This document shows, in pieces, positions 24,126 to 32,601 of a stretch of 47,587 nucleotides of DNA (within the stretch, counting starts at the first letter, position 1; every line of letters begins with the position of its first letter). The DNA is taken from assembly GCA_964500225.1 (NCBI GenBank), contig CAZCOA010000020.1:1-47587 (forward strand), in the 5' to 3' direction. The notes under the pieces are model-generated. The model searched no databases. It was given only the letters and a program-made list of their open reading frames with translations, and was not told where the DNA came from. The position numbers were made by a program, and so were the translations under genes. Source of the stretch: JAAYDY01 sp964500225. GTDB lineage: Bacteria; Planctomycetota; Phycisphaerae; FEN-1346; JAACEH01.

Positions 24126-24137
24126 ACCTTAGGGTCC

Positions 24138-24485
24138 TTATTTCTGCTTCGAGACCTTGCCGAGCACCGTATCGCACTTCTTGCAATAGCGGACCTTCAC
24201 GCCGTCCTCGCCGATGCGATAGCCGATCCGGACGCCGCGATTGCACTTCGGGCACACCGGCATCACGTTGCTCATGTCTATCGGCGCTTCAACGTCGAGC
24301 CGACCGCCCTGCGGGTTCTTCCGGCTCGGACGAACGTGCTTCGACACCACGTTCACGCCTTCGACCAGGACCTTGCCCTGCTTCGGCATGACCTGCAACA
24401 CCGTGGCCATCCGTCGTCGGGTCGGGCCCTGCGACGCATCCTCCCCGGCAATGATCTCCACCAAATCGCCCTTGCGGATACGCAT
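24138..24485 (-). CDS. rplX: 50S ribosomal protein L24 (uL24)
   Basis: A 115-residue uL24, an early 50S assembly protein with a KOW motif (IRKGDLVEIIAGEDA). VEGVNVVSKHVRPSRKNPQGG is family-typical. The C-terminal half has two CxxC pairs (CPKC and CKKC), suggesting a zinc site, as in many L24 proteins. Confidence 0.96.
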   Translation of the reverse strand: MRIRKGDLVEIIAGEDASQGPTRRRMATVLQVMPKQGKVLVEGVNVVSKHVRPSRKNPQGGRLDVEAPIDMSNVMPVCPKCNRGVRIGYRIGEDGVKVRYCKKCDTVLGKVSKQK

Positions 24486-24508
24486 ATGCGATCTCCTGCC
24501 TGCCCCGT

Positions 24509-24895
24509 TCAGACCACTTCGCTGGCCAGCGAGATGATCTTCATATAGTTCTTCTCGCGAAGCTCGCGGGCCACCGCCCCAAAGATGCGCGTCCCGCGGG
24601 GCTCCTTGTTCTCATTGATCAGCACAATCGCGTTGCGGTCAAACCGCACGTAGGAGCCGTCCGGACGACGAAGCGGGTTCTTCGTCCGAACCACCACCGC
24701 CTTGACCACGTCGCCTTGCTTGGCTTCGCCGCCGGGGATGGCCTTCTTGATCGACGCCACCACCACGTCGCCGATGCACGCCGTCTTGCGCGTGTACCTG
24801 CCCGTGGCGGTTGACCCCTTCAGCACACGGATCACCATGGCCGTCTTGGCCCCGGTGTTGTCCGCCACGTCCACATACGTTTCCTGTTGAATCAT
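24509..24895 (-). CDS. rplN: 50S ribosomal protein L14 (uL14)
   Basis: A 128-residue uL14 at the subunit interface. MIQQETYVDVADNTGAK at the start, and GTRIFGAVARELREKNYMKI at the end, are diagnostic. It is about six residues longer than the E. coli protein, mainly in an insert near YVRFDRNA. Confidence 0.97.
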   Translation of the reverse strand: MIQQETYVDVADNTGAKTAMVIRVLKGSTATGRYTRKTACIGDVVVASIKKAIPGGEAKQGDVVKAVVVRTKNPLRRPDGSYVRFDRNAIVLINENKEPRGTRIFGAVARELREKNYMKIISLASEVV

Positions 24896-24921
24896 CCCGC
24901 ATTCTCCCCGAGTCCGACCGG

Positions 24922-25188
24922 TCAGACCTTCTTGGCCTTCTCGATGATCCTGACCAGACGCCAGTGTTTGGTTTTGCTCAGCGGACGCGTCGGCCGGATG
25001 ACCACGCGGTCGCCGTCCTCGGCCTCGTTTCGCTCGTCATGCACGTGGAACACGCTCTCACGACGGAGATACTTCTCATACTTCGGGTGCTTCACCATGC
25101 GGCGAACCACGACCGTCACGGTCTTGTTCGCCTTGTGCCCGCTGACGACGCCCTCGATGAGCTGATCCTGTTTCCGACTCTCGTTCAT
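24922..25188 (-). CDS. rpsQ: 30S ribosomal protein S17 (uS17)
   Basis: An 88-residue uS17, an OB-fold 16S rRNA binder. LIEGVVSGHKANKTVTVVVR begins the fold and DRVVIRPTRPLSKTKHWRLV ends it. Position rpmC-rpsQ-rplN is standard. Confidence 0.96.
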   Translation of the reverse strand: MNESRKQDQLIEGVVSGHKANKTVTVVVRRMVKHPKYEKYLRRESVFHVHDERNEAEDGDRVVIRPTRPLSKTKHWRLVRIIEKAKKV

Positions 25189-25203
25189 ACCCTCTGACTC
25201 TCC

Positions 25204-25416
25204 TTAGGCCGTCGCCGCCTGCTGAGCCTTCAGTTGACGCTCGCGGATCACCGTCTTGATGCGCGCCACGTCGCGACGGAGCTTCTTCAGCTCGCTTGTG
25301 GCCTCGATCTTTTCGGTCGCGGCCTGCGTTCGCATATCGAACAGCCGCCGCTCGATCTCTCGAAGCTCGATGACCAATTGGTCGTCCGAATGCTCGCGAA
25401 TCTCTTTGATCTTCAC
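25204..25416 (-). CDS. rpmC: 50S ribosomal protein L29 (uL29)
   Basis: A 70-residue, all-helical uL29 at the peptide exit tunnel, part of the docking site for trigger factor and SRP. MKIKEIREHSDDQLVIELRE and the RDVARIKTVIRER helix identify it. It lies between rplP and rpsQ. Confidence 0.95.
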   Translation of the reverse strand: MKIKEIREHSDDQLVIELREIERRLFDMRTQAATEKIEATSELKKLRRDVARIKTVIRERQLKAQQAATA

Positions 25417-25432
25417 CGCCGCCTCCGCTGAC

Positions 25433-25852
25433 TCAAAGACCGTGCCGACGCGTCACGAACCGCGTCTTGATAGGCATCTTGTGGCTGATCCGGGCCAGGG
25501 TCTCTTTAGCCATGTCTTCGCTCACGCCGCCCACCTCGTACAACACCTGGCCCGGCTTGACCGACGCCACGTAGAACTCCGGCTCGCCCTTGCCCTTGCC
25601 CATGCGCACTTCCAGGGGCTTCTTGGAGATCGGCTTGTGCGGAAAGATGCGAATCCACAGCTTCCCTTCACGATGCATGTGGTGCGTTGCCGACACACGG
25701 CCCGCTTCGATCTGGGCTGCACGGATCCAGCCCGCCTCGAGCGCCTGGAGACCGTACTCCCCGAACGCCACGAAGTTGCCGCGCGTCGCGTTGCCGCGGA
25801 TGCGACCTCGCTGACTCTTACGGAACTTGATCCGTTTAGGCATCATGGCCAT
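25433..25852 (-). CDS. rplP: 50S ribosomal protein L16 (uL16)
   Basis: A 139-residue uL16 of the A-site and peptidyl transferase region. MPKRIKFRKSQRGRIRG and FPHKPISKKPLEVRMGKGKG are diagnostic. AGGAGGG (25861-25867, inside the end of rpsC) lies 8 nt before the ATG at 25852, so I use that start (MAMMPKR); ATGs at 25846 and 25843 are alternatives. It overlaps rpsC by 17 nt, implying coupled translation. Confidence 0.96.
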   Translation of the reverse strand: MAMMPKRIKFRKSQRGRIRGNATRGNFVAFGEYGLQALEAGWIRAAQIEAGRVSATHHMHREGKLWIRIFPHKPISKKPLEVRMGKGKGEPEFYVASVKPGQVLYEVGGVSEDMAKETLARISHKMPIKTRFVTRRHGL

Positions 25853-26489
25853 CGGCGGCGCCCTCCTCGTACTGCCCCTTGTAGATCCAGACCTTGATTC
25901 CGATGGCCCCGTACGTCGTGTAGGCCTCGGTCAGTGCATAGTCGATGTTGCTCTGAAGCGTCTGAAGCGGGATCGAGCCCATGATCTGCTTTTCACATCG
26001 GCTCATCTCCGCTCCGCCCAGGCGGCCTGACAACTGAATCTTCACGCCCAGCGCGCCGGCCTGCATCACGCTCTCGGCCCGCATCCGCATCACCCGCCGG
26101 AATGCCTGCCGCTTCAGCAACGCGTCGGCAATCGCCTCGCCGACCAGCAACGCGCTGGTGTCCGGGTTCTTGATCTCCTGGATCGATACGGCCACCCGGC
26201 GACCCGTCAGCTCTTCGAGCTGCTCGCGGAGCTTATCCACCTCGGCGCCCTTGCGGCCGATGATCAGCCCCGGACGGGCCGTATGCAACACCACCTTCAC
26301 CTCTTCACGCGTCCGCTCGATATCCACGCGCGGAATCCCGGCGTAACGGTAATTGTCCTTCACGAATTTGCGGATCCGGCTGTCCTCGATCAGCAGATCG
26401 CCGAAGATTTTCTTGCCGGCATACCAACGGCTCTTCCAATCTTCGACGATGCCGGTGCGGAACCCAATTGGATTGATCTTCTGACCCAT
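25836..26489 (-). CDS. rpsC: 30S ribosomal protein S3 (uS3)
   Basis: A 217-residue uS3 that lines the mRNA entry channel. MGQKINPIGFRTGI is the canonical start, the KH domain has PGLIIGRKGAEVD, and the C-terminal domain has QLSGRLGGAEMSR and TTYGAIGIKVWIYKG. The short acidic tail is normal. Confidence 0.97.
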   Translation of the reverse strand: MGQKINPIGFRTGIVEDWKSRWYAGKKIFGDLLIEDSRIRKFVKDNYRYAGIPRVDIERTREEVKVVLHTARPGLIIGRKGAEVDKLREQLEELTGRRVAVSIQEIKNPDTSALLVGEAIADALLKRQAFRRVMRMRAESVMQAGALGVKIQLSGRLGGAEMSRCEKQIMGSIPLQTLQSNIDYALTEAYTTYGAIGIKVWIYKGQYEEGAADGHDA

Positions 26490-26501
26490 AGTCTCGGCTT
26501 C

Positions 26502-26840
26502 CTACAGTGCACTCGCCTGATCCAGCGTGATGATAATGTGACAAGTCCGATGACGCAGAATGTCGGCCCGGCCGCGGCCGCGAGCCCACACACGCTTGGC
26601 CATCGGTCCGGCGTCCACCCGCGCCTCCGAGACGACCAACTCGTCAACGTCGGCCTCCTGCTCGTCGGCGTTCGACAGCGCCGAGCGAACCACCAGACGC
26701 GTCAACTGAGCGGCCCTCTGAGGCTGGAACTCCAGCACGTCCAGTGCCTTCTGGACCGGCAGCCCGCGAATCGTATCCACCACCAGGCGAGCTTTCCTCG
26801 CCGAGATAGGAGCATATCTGTGTTTCGCTGTGTACGGCAT
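26502..26840 (-). CDS. rplV: 50S ribosomal protein L22 (uL22)
   Basis: A 112-residue uL22 whose loop lines the exit tunnel. It begins MPYTAKHRYAPISARKARLV, and the loop region WARGRGRADILRHRTCHI follows. GGAGAG at 26848-26853 supports the start at 26840 over an upstream in-frame start at 26867. Confidence 0.97.
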   Translation of the reverse strand: MPYTAKHRYAPISARKARLVVDTIRGLPVQKALDVLEFQPQRAAQLTRLVVRSALSNADEQEADVDELVVSEARVDAGPMAKRVWARGRGRADILRHRTCHIIITLDQASAL

Positions 26841-26902
26841 TGTCTTGCTCTCCGCAGTCGTCCACACGGTGCGGCCCGCGACCCGGGTCGCTCCTCAAAC
26901 GG

Positions 26903-27205
26903 CTACTTGGCGGCCGCCGGCCCGGAGGCGGCAGCAGCGGCACTCCTTCCGCCGGAGTGGCCGCGGAACACACGCGTCGGCGAAAACTCGCCCAGCTTGT
27001 GCCCCACCATGTCTTCCGTCACGTACACCTTGTGGAAGATCTTCCCATTATGCACTTCGAACGTATGCCCCACGAACTCCGGCGCGATCGTCGAACGCCT
27101 CGCCCATGTCCGAATCGGCTGCTTGTTGCCGGTCTGCGTCATCCGCTCGACCCGCTTCAACAGCTTCGCGTCAACAAACGGCCCCTTCTTCAGCGAACGT
27201 CCCAT
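26903..27205 (-). CDS. rpsS: 30S ribosomal protein S19 (uS19)
   Basis: A 100-residue uS19 of the 30S head. MGRSLKKGPFVDAKLLKRV, RTWARRSTIAPEFVGHTFEV and KLGEFSPTRVFRGHSG are diagnostic. The last 15 residues are an Ala-rich tail. Confidence 0.97.
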   Translation of the reverse strand: MGRSLKKGPFVDAKLLKRVERMTQTGNKQPIRTWARRSTIAPEFVGHTFEVHNGKIFHKVYVTEDMVGHKLGEFSPTRVFRGHSGGRSAAAAASGPAAAK

Positions 27206-27253
27206 AGGGTTTCCTCACGCCGCCGGCCCCGAAAGGCCGGCCGGCCCTTTGCC

Positions 27254-28108
27254 TTAGCCGACCTTCAACTGACCGTACCGCCGACTGCGACGGCGACGGA
27301 TAATGTTCCGGTTCGTCGGATTCCGACGACGACGCGTGCGACCGCCCTTGGCCAGCTTGCCCGTCGGCGAGCACGGATGCCGTCCGCCGCCGCTGCGACC
27401 CTCACCGCCGCCCATCGGATGGTCCACGGGGTTCTGCGACGTGCCGCGCTGATGCGGCTTGCGACCAAGGTGACGCACCCGCCCGGCTTTGCCCCACCGA
27501 ATGTTCTGGTAGTCGCTGTTGCCGACTTTCCCGATCGTCGCCCGGCAATTGATATTCACACGACGCATTTCGCCCGACGGCATGATCAACACGGCCGTCG
27601 ATCCTTCCTTGGCCGCCAGTGTTGCTGCAAGACCCGCCCCGCGAACCAATTGGCCCCCGCGACCCGGGTGCAGCTCGATGCAGTGAATCTCGAGACCCTG
27701 CGGGATGTTGCGAAGGATCGCCGCGTTGCCCACCTTCGGCTCCACGCGGTCGCCGCTGACGACCTGATCGCCGACCTTCAGCCCTTCCGGGCACAGGATA
27801 TACCGCTTCTCGCCGTCGGCATAGTGCAGCAGCGCGATGCGGCAATTCCGGTTCGGGTCGTACTCGATCGCCGCCACGGTCCCCGGCACGTCCACCTTGT
27901 CACGACGGAAGTCGATTTGACGGTACAGCTTCCGTGCGCCGCCGCCGCGGAACCGCGACGTCGTAAAGCCACCGTTGTTGCGGCCACCGGACTTCTTGAT
28001 CCGCCGACGCAGACTCTTCTCGGGGCTGCTCCGCGTTATGTCGGAGAAGTCCTGGACGCTGCTGCGACGACGGGCCGGGCTCGTCGGTCTGTAGGTCTTG
28101 ATTGGCAT
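27254..28108 (-). CDS. rplB: 50S ribosomal protein L2 (uL2)
   Basis: A 284-residue uL2, needed for subunit joining and near the peptidyl transferase centre. KTYRPTSPARRR begins it, GGGARKLYRQIDFRRDK follows, and the functionally important VDHPMGGGEGR retains the His corresponding to His229 of E. coli, while the second His of the usual VDHPHGG is Met. The tail is rich in Arg. Confidence 0.97.
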   Translation of the reverse strand: MPIKTYRPTSPARRRSSVQDFSDITRSSPEKSLRRRIKKSGGRNNGGFTTSRFRGGGARKLYRQIDFRRDKVDVPGTVAAIEYDPNRNCRIALLHYADGEKRYILCPEGLKVGDQVVSGDRVEPKVGNAAILRNIPQGLEIHCIELHPGRGGQLVRGAGLAATLAAKEGSTAVLIMPSGEMRRVNINCRATIGKVGNSDYQNIRWGKAGRVRHLGRKPHQRGTSQNPVDHPMGGGEGRSGGGRHPCSPTGKLAKGGRTRRRRNPTNRNIIRRRRSRRYGQLKVG

Positions 28109-28137
28109 CGTTCGATCCTCTGGCGCCTCGGCCCTCT

Positions 28138-28416
28138 TTAGAACAGGTCGATCCGGTCTTCTTCGTGAAGGGTCACGACCGCCTTTTTCCTCATGCGGGT
28201 CTGCCCCGTCTTGAACCGGTATCGGCGCATCTTCCCGCGCTGGTTCATCGTGCGCACATCCACCACGCGCACCCCGTAGATCGCCTTCACCGCCTCCGCC
28301 ACCTGAAGCTTGTTGGCGTCGGGATGAACCTCGAACAGGTACTGGTTCAGCCCCTCGTTGAGGCCCGTCCCTTTCTCGGTGATCAGCGGTCGTATGATCG
28401 TCTTATACGGATCCAT
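28138..28416 (-). CDS. rplW: 50S ribosomal protein L23 (uL23)
   Basis: A 92-residue uL23 at the tunnel exit, docking site for trigger factor and SRP. IIRPLITEKGT and the YLFEVHPDANKLQVAEAVKA helix identify it. It starts 2 nt before the preceding rplD stop region (28419), so the genes are nearly contiguous. Confidence 0.96.
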   Translation of the reverse strand: MDPYKTIIRPLITEKGTGLNEGLNQYLFEVHPDANKLQVAEAVKAIYGVRVVDVRTMNQRGKMRRYRFKTGQTRMRKKAVVTLHEEDRIDLF

Positions 28417-28418
28417 CG

Positions 28419-29048
28419 TCAGTTGCTCCGTGCCTTCACCAGGGCGTCAAAGGCGTCCATCGTGAACACCAGCCGCCGGGGCCACACCACTTCCCAAGGA
28501 TTCAACTCCGCCACCGGACGCACGCGGAGCCGCGGGATGTTGCGGGCGCTCTTCCACACCGTCGGGTTCTGCTCGGCAATCGACAGCAGACATGTCCCCT
28601 CGATCCCCAGCGCTTTGAGCAGTTCGGCCACCTGTTTCGTCTTCGGCTCCGTCACCGTCAGCTTGTCCAGCACCATGACGCTGCCGTCGAGCATCTTGCT
28701 CAACAGGGCCGAGTCCAGGGCCGCGCGACGCGCCCGCTTCGGCAGACCCTGCCGAAAACTCCGTGGCTGCTTGGCAAACGCCACACCGCCGCCCCGCCGC
28801 AGATTCGTCCGACGCGTACCCATGCGGGCCCGGCCGGTGCCCTTCTGGCGATAGAGCTTCTTCGTCGAGCCTTCGATCATGCCGCGACTCTTGGTGGCAG
28901 CCGTGCCGACCCGACGATTGTTCTCGATCCGAAGAATCGCCAGCCGCAACAACTCGCGACGGACCTTCTTGCCGAACAGCGCCTCCTCCACTTGGAGGCT
29001 TTTCAGCTGCTTGCCCGTAGCGTCGTAGACCGGTATTTCCAACATCAC
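28419..29048 (-). CDS. rplD: 50S ribosomal protein L4 (uL4)
   Basis: A 209-residue uL4. IPVYDATGKQL starts the fold and the tunnel loop has KLYRQKGTGRARMGTRR. In E. coli L4 also represses its own operon through the rpsJ leader; a leader of about 120 nt exists here before rpsJ, but I cannot show that it binds L4. Two adjacent Met codons make the exact start uncertain by one residue. Confidence 0.96.
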   Translation of the reverse strand: MMLEIPVYDATGKQLKSLQVEEALFGKKVRRELLRLAILRIENNRRVGTAATKSRGMIEGSTKKLYRQKGTGRARMGTRRTNLRRGGGVAFAKQPRSFRQGLPKRARRAALDSALLSKMLDGSVMVLDKLTVTEPKTKQVAELLKALGIEGTCLLSIAEQNPTVWKSARNIPRLRVRPVAELNPWEVVWPRRLVFTMDAFDALVKARSN

Positions 29049-29080
29049 GATGCCCTCGCGTCTGGAGCTGAGAACGAACC

Positions 29081-29716
29081 TCAGGACTTCACGCTCCGTC
29101 GAATCATCAGATAACCGCCGTTCGGCCCAGGAACGCTGCCCTTGACAACCAGCAGATTCCGTTCCGAATCGACACGCACAACCGCAAGCCGCTGAACCGT
29201 GCGGCGAACATGCCCCATGTGGCCGGCCATCTTCTTGCCGGGCAGAACGCCCTTATCGGGCAAGGCTCCGGAACCGATCGAGCCCGGGCTGCGGTGCTTG
29301 CGCTCCGTACCGTGGCTTCCCGGCTGGCCGCCGAAACCCCATCGTTTCATCACCCCTTGGAACCCCTTGCCCTTGGTGGTTCCGGTCACGTCCACCATCT
29401 CGACGCCTTCGAAGCTGCTGACGGTGACCGTGGCCCCGACCTGGGGAAGCTCATCGCCATTCATTCGGAACTCGCGCACAAGCCGCTGGGCCTTCGCGCC
29501 CGCCTTCTTGGCATGGCCCGACTGAGGCTGCGTCGTGCGAGATTTCCTGGCTGGATCGAAACCCAGTTGCACGGCGACATAACCATCGGTCTCGGCGGTC
29601 TTCACCTGGAGAACCTGGCACGGACCGGCCTGGATGAGAGTCACGGGAATGGTGCGACCTTCAGCGTCGAAAACCTGGGTCATCCCCAGCTTCTTGCCGA
29701 GAATTGCTGGCGCCAT
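29081..29716 (-). CDS. rplC: 50S ribosomal protein L3 (uL3)
   Basis: A 211-residue uL3, one of two proteins that start 50S assembly. It begins MAPAILGKKLGMTQVFD; the central loop has GQPGSHGTERKHRSPGSIG and PGKKMAGHMG. TGAGGAA at 29724-29730 supports the start at 29716 over an ATG five codons earlier. Confidence 0.97.
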   Translation of the reverse strand: MAPAILGKKLGMTQVFDAEGRTIPVTLIQAGPCQVLQVKTAETDGYVAVQLGFDPARKSRTTQPQSGHAKKAGAKAQRLVREFRMNGDELPQVGATVTVSSFEGVEMVDVTGTTKGKGFQGVMKRWGFGGQPGSHGTERKHRSPGSIGSGALPDKGVLPGKKMAGHMGHVRRTVQRLAVVRVDSERNLLVVKGSVPGPNGGYLMIRRSVKS

Positions 29717-29814
29717 GTCTGATTTCCTCACTCACGCGATGGGCGGGCCGTGGCGCGGCCATCATCGCTCGCTAGGCTTCTGCCCGCCGCAAGGGCCTAC
29801 AGGCACATGCGACA

Positions 29815-30123
29815 CTATGCCTTGATCTTAATATATACCCCAGCGGGCATGTTCAACTTGTTCAGAGCATCAACCGTCTTGGCCGTTGGCTCCTCAATGT
29901 CGATCAACCGCTTATGGGTCCGAATCTCAAATTGCTCCCGCGACTTCTTGTCGATGTGCGGGCTCCGAAGCACGGTGTACCGCTCAATCCGCGTCGGAAT
30001 CGGAATCGGCCCCTTCACGCGGGCGCCGGTCCGTTTGCTCGTCTCCACGATCTCCATGGCGCTCTGGTCGAGCACGCGGTGATCGTAGGCCTCCATCCGA
30101 ATGCGTATCCTGCCCTCTGACAT
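29815..30123 (-). CDS. rpsJ: 30S ribosomal protein S10 (uS10 / NusE)
   Basis: A 102-residue uS10, which also serves as NusE in antitermination. RIRMEAYDHRVLD, GPIPIPTRIERYTVLRSPH and FEIRTHKRLIDI are diagnostic. The ATG at 30123 is preferred: the TTG at 30132 would be only 2 nt from the AGGAG. It heads the S10-spc-alpha operon, with its own promoter at 30250-30277. Confidence 0.97.
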   Translation of the reverse strand: MSEGRIRIRMEAYDHRVLDQSAMEIVETSKRTGARVKGPIPIPTRIERYTVLRSPHIDKKSREQFEIRTHKRLIDIEEPTAKTVDALNKLNMPAGVYIKIKA

Positions 30124-30249
30124 CAGTTGCAAGACTCCTAAGACTCCGGTGGCCGCCGCCGTCTCAACCGCAGACGGACTTCACTTGTTATCGCAGGGCT
30201 GGCGTGTGCACTGCGCCCTTGCTGTACTGCAAAGGATGATAGACAGGCT

Positions 30250-30277
30250 AGTTTACCAACCCCATAGGGAGTGTCAA
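30250..30277 (-). promoter_or_regulatory. Promoter of the S10-spc-alpha operon
   Basis: On the - strand a perfect TTGACA (30272-30277) is followed after 16 nt by TAAACT (30250-30255, four of six). The start would be near 30243, giving an rpsJ leader of about 120 nt. It directly follows the fusA terminator. Confidence 0.7.
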
Positions 30278-30281
30278 TCGC

Positions 30282-30310
30282 AAAAAGCCGTTTTCGTCAC
30301 CAAAAACGCC
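30282..30310 (-). terminator. Intrinsic terminator of fusA
   Basis: On the - strand an imperfect stem (30303-30310 pairing with 30287-30294, GCGTTTT/AAAACG core with one mismatch) is followed by TTTTT (30282-30286). It lies 74 nt after the fusA stop and 5 nt before the -35 of the rpsJ promoter, so the terminator and promoter are back to back. Confidence 0.6.
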
Positions 30311-30383
30311 GATTTTTCCAACGCTTATCTTCCTCCACCCGGGCTTGACCCATTTTCCGCCCCGCGGCGCCTTCCTTCTCCCA

Positions 30384-32468
30384 TCACCTCAGCCCCTCGG
30401 CCAGTTTTTCTGCAACCTTTTGTGGCACAGGGGCATACACGTCCGGCTCCATGGTGTACGATGCCCTGCCCTGCGTCATGCCGCGAAGCACCGTGGCGTA
30501 GCCGAACATCTCGCCCAGTGGCACCTGCGCGTCAATAACTCGCAGCTCATTCCGCACATCCGAGTTCGTGATCGTGGCCCGACGGCTCATCAGGTCCGCC
30601 GTGATGTCGCCGAAGAACTCGTTCGGCGTCACAATCTCCACTTTCATCAGCGGCTCCAGCAGAATCACCCCAGCCTGTTCCACGGCAGCACGCAGCGCAA
30701 TAGCCCCCGCCGCCTCGAAGGCCAGCTCCGACGAGTCCGTCGAGTGCTGCCTTCCGTCCACCAGCGTCACCTTGATGTCGATCAGCGGATACCCCGACAC
30801 AACGCCGCTCTGGGCCGCCTCACGGACGCCTTGCTCCACTGCGGGAACGAACCGGCCGTCGATGGCCCCCTGCTTGATCTCATTCACAAATGTTATCGGG
30901 TCGTCGCTATCCTCGTCCGGGTTTTTGAACGGCTCGACCCGGAGCTTCACGATGGCGTATTGACCATGCCCGCCGGTCTGACGGATGAACCGCCCTTCCA
31001 TCTCGACCGCCGACCGTATGGTCTCGCGGTAGGCGACTCGCGGTGCACCGACTCGGGCATCGACGTTGAAATCCCGCAGCATACGGTGCTTGAGCACTTC
31101 CAGGTGCAGTTCGCCCATCCCTGCTACGATCGTCTGCCCCGTTTCCGCGTCCACGTGGTACTGGAACGTCGGGTCCTCGCGGGCGAGGATTCGCAAAACA
31201 TCTGCCAGCCTCTCCCTCTCGGCCGTGGACTGCGGTTCGATCGACATCGAAATGACCGTCTGCGGAAAATGCATACGCTCCAACAGAACCGGACGACGAG
31301 CATCGCACAGCGTATCGCCCGTGACGGTCTCCTTCAGTCCGACCGCAGCCACAATGTCGCCCGCCATGGCCTCGTCCTGCCGGATACGCTCGTCGGCGTG
31401 CATCTTCCACAGGCGGCTCACGATCTCCTTCCGGTCGCGATTGACGTTGAGCACGCGAGTCCCTGCCTTCAACGTGCCCGAGTAGATACGAATCCACGTC
31501 AGATCGCCGTGCTGGTCGCTGGCAATCTTGAAGGCCAGGCCGGCGAACGGTTCATCCGGATCAGGATGAATCTCGATCGTCTCGCCTTCGTGCTTCGTCG
31601 AGTGCGCCTTGTAGCTCCCCACGTCCAGCGGTGACGGAAGATAGTGGATCACTGCGTCCAACAGCGGCTGAATACCCCGGTTCTTCAGCGCCGTTCCGCA
31701 TAGCACGGGCTGGATCTTCCCCTTAACGGTTCCGGCTCGAATCGCCCGCCGAAGGGCCTCGACGCTGATAGGCTGGTGCTCCAGGTACGCATGCATCACG
31801 TCGTCGTCGTACTCAGCCACTTTCTCGACGAGATGCTCGCGCTCCATCTCGGCTTCCATGTGCTTGTCGCCCTCGAAGTCCGTTTCGGCCAGTTTGACGC
31901 CGGACTCGTCGAGGTAACGATACGCCTTCATCTCCACGAGATCCACGAAACCCCAGACGTCGTTGCCCGTGGACAAAGGCAGCACCACCGGTACCGGGTT
32001 CGCCTTCAGCCGGCTGGCGATATCGTTGACGACGCGGTGAAAGTCCGATCCGGCACGGTCGAGTTTGTTGACGAAAACCAGCCGCGGAACCTTGTAACGA
32101 TCCGCCTGCCTCCAGACGGTCTCGCTCTGCGGTTCGACGCCGGCCACGCCGCAGAAAACCGCCACCGCCCCGTCCAACACCCGCAACGAACGCTCGACCT
32201 CGGCGGTGAAATCCACGTGGCCGGGCGTGTCAATCAGGTTGATCGTATGGTCTTTCCACGGGCAGGTTGCCGCCGCCGAGTGAATCGTAATCCCGCGGGC
32301 CTGCTCTTCGGGATCGAAGTCCATGACGGCCGTGCCTTCATGGACCTCGCCCATCTTGTAGGTCGTGCCGGTATAGTAAAGAATACGCTCACTGACGGTG
32401 GTCTTGCCTGCGTCAATATGAGCCATGATCCCGATGTTGCGAACGCTGGTCAGTCTGGTGATATCCAT
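30384..32468 (-). CDS. fusA: Elongation factor G
   Basis: A 694-residue EF-G, the GTPase that drives tRNA-mRNA translocation. G1 is AHIDAGKTT (16-24), switch I has RGITIHSAA (58-66), G3 is DTPGHVD and G4 is NKLD. Domain II has RIYSGTLKAG, domain IV has the GGHGQYAIVKL segment and domain V ends in SYTMEPDVYAPVP. The start at MDITRLTSVRN (32468) is preferred over a frame extended upstream through the terminator hairpin. Switch I (FDPEEQARGITIHSAAA) departs from the E. coli form; it may belong to the spdEFG1 subgroup described in spirochaetes and planctomycetes. Confidence 0.96.
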   Translation of the reverse strand: MDITRLTSVRNIGIMAHIDAGKTTVSERILYYTGTTYKMGEVHEGTAVMDFDPEEQARGITIHSAAATCPWKDHTINLIDTPGHVDFTAEVERSLRVLDGAVAVFCGVAGVEPQSETVWRQADRYKVPRLVFVNKLDRAGSDFHRVVNDIASRLKANPVPVVLPLSTGNDVWGFVDLVEMKAYRYLDESGVKLAETDFEGDKHMEAEMEREHLVEKVAEYDDDVMHAYLEHQPISVEALRRAIRAGTVKGKIQPVLCGTALKNRGIQPLLDAVIHYLPSPLDVGSYKAHSTKHEGETIEIHPDPDEPFAGLAFKIASDQHGDLTWIRIYSGTLKAGTRVLNVNRDRKEIVSRLWKMHADERIRQDEAMAGDIVAAVGLKETVTGDTLCDARRPVLLERMHFPQTVISMSIEPQSTAERERLADVLRILAREDPTFQYHVDAETGQTIVAGMGELHLEVLKHRMLRDFNVDARVGAPRVAYRETIRSAVEMEGRFIRQTGGHGQYAIVKLRVEPFKNPDEDSDDPITFVNEIKQGAIDGRFVPAVEQGVREAAQSGVVSGYPLIDIKVTLVDGRQHSTDSSELAFEAAGAIALRAAVEQAGVILLEPLMKVEIVTPNEFFGDITADLMSRRATITNSDVRNELRVIDAQVPLGEMFGYATVLRGMTQGRASYTMEPDVYAPVPQKVAEKLAEGLR

Positions 32469-32521
32469 GGTTTCCTGCGGTTTGATAAGGTTCCCGAAAA
32501 GCCGCCCCGAGGAACGGCCCC

Positions 32522-32577
32522 AAAAAAGAAAAAGCCACGGCGAGTGAGCCGGTGCGACCGGCCAACCTCGCCGTGGC
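32522..32577 (-). terminator. Strong intrinsic terminator between rpsG and fusA
   Basis: A perfect 11-bp stem GCCACGGCGAG/CTCGCCGTGGC (32534-32544 and 32567-32577) encloses a second 6-bp hairpin (GCCGGT/ACCGGC, 32548-32553 and 32557-32562) and is followed on the - strand by TTTTTCTTTTTT (32522-32533). It lies 25 nt after the rpsG stop. It should end, or partly end, transcription before fusA. Confidence 0.92.
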
Positions 32578-32601
32578 CGACCGTGGCGGAGCCACGGACG
32601 A

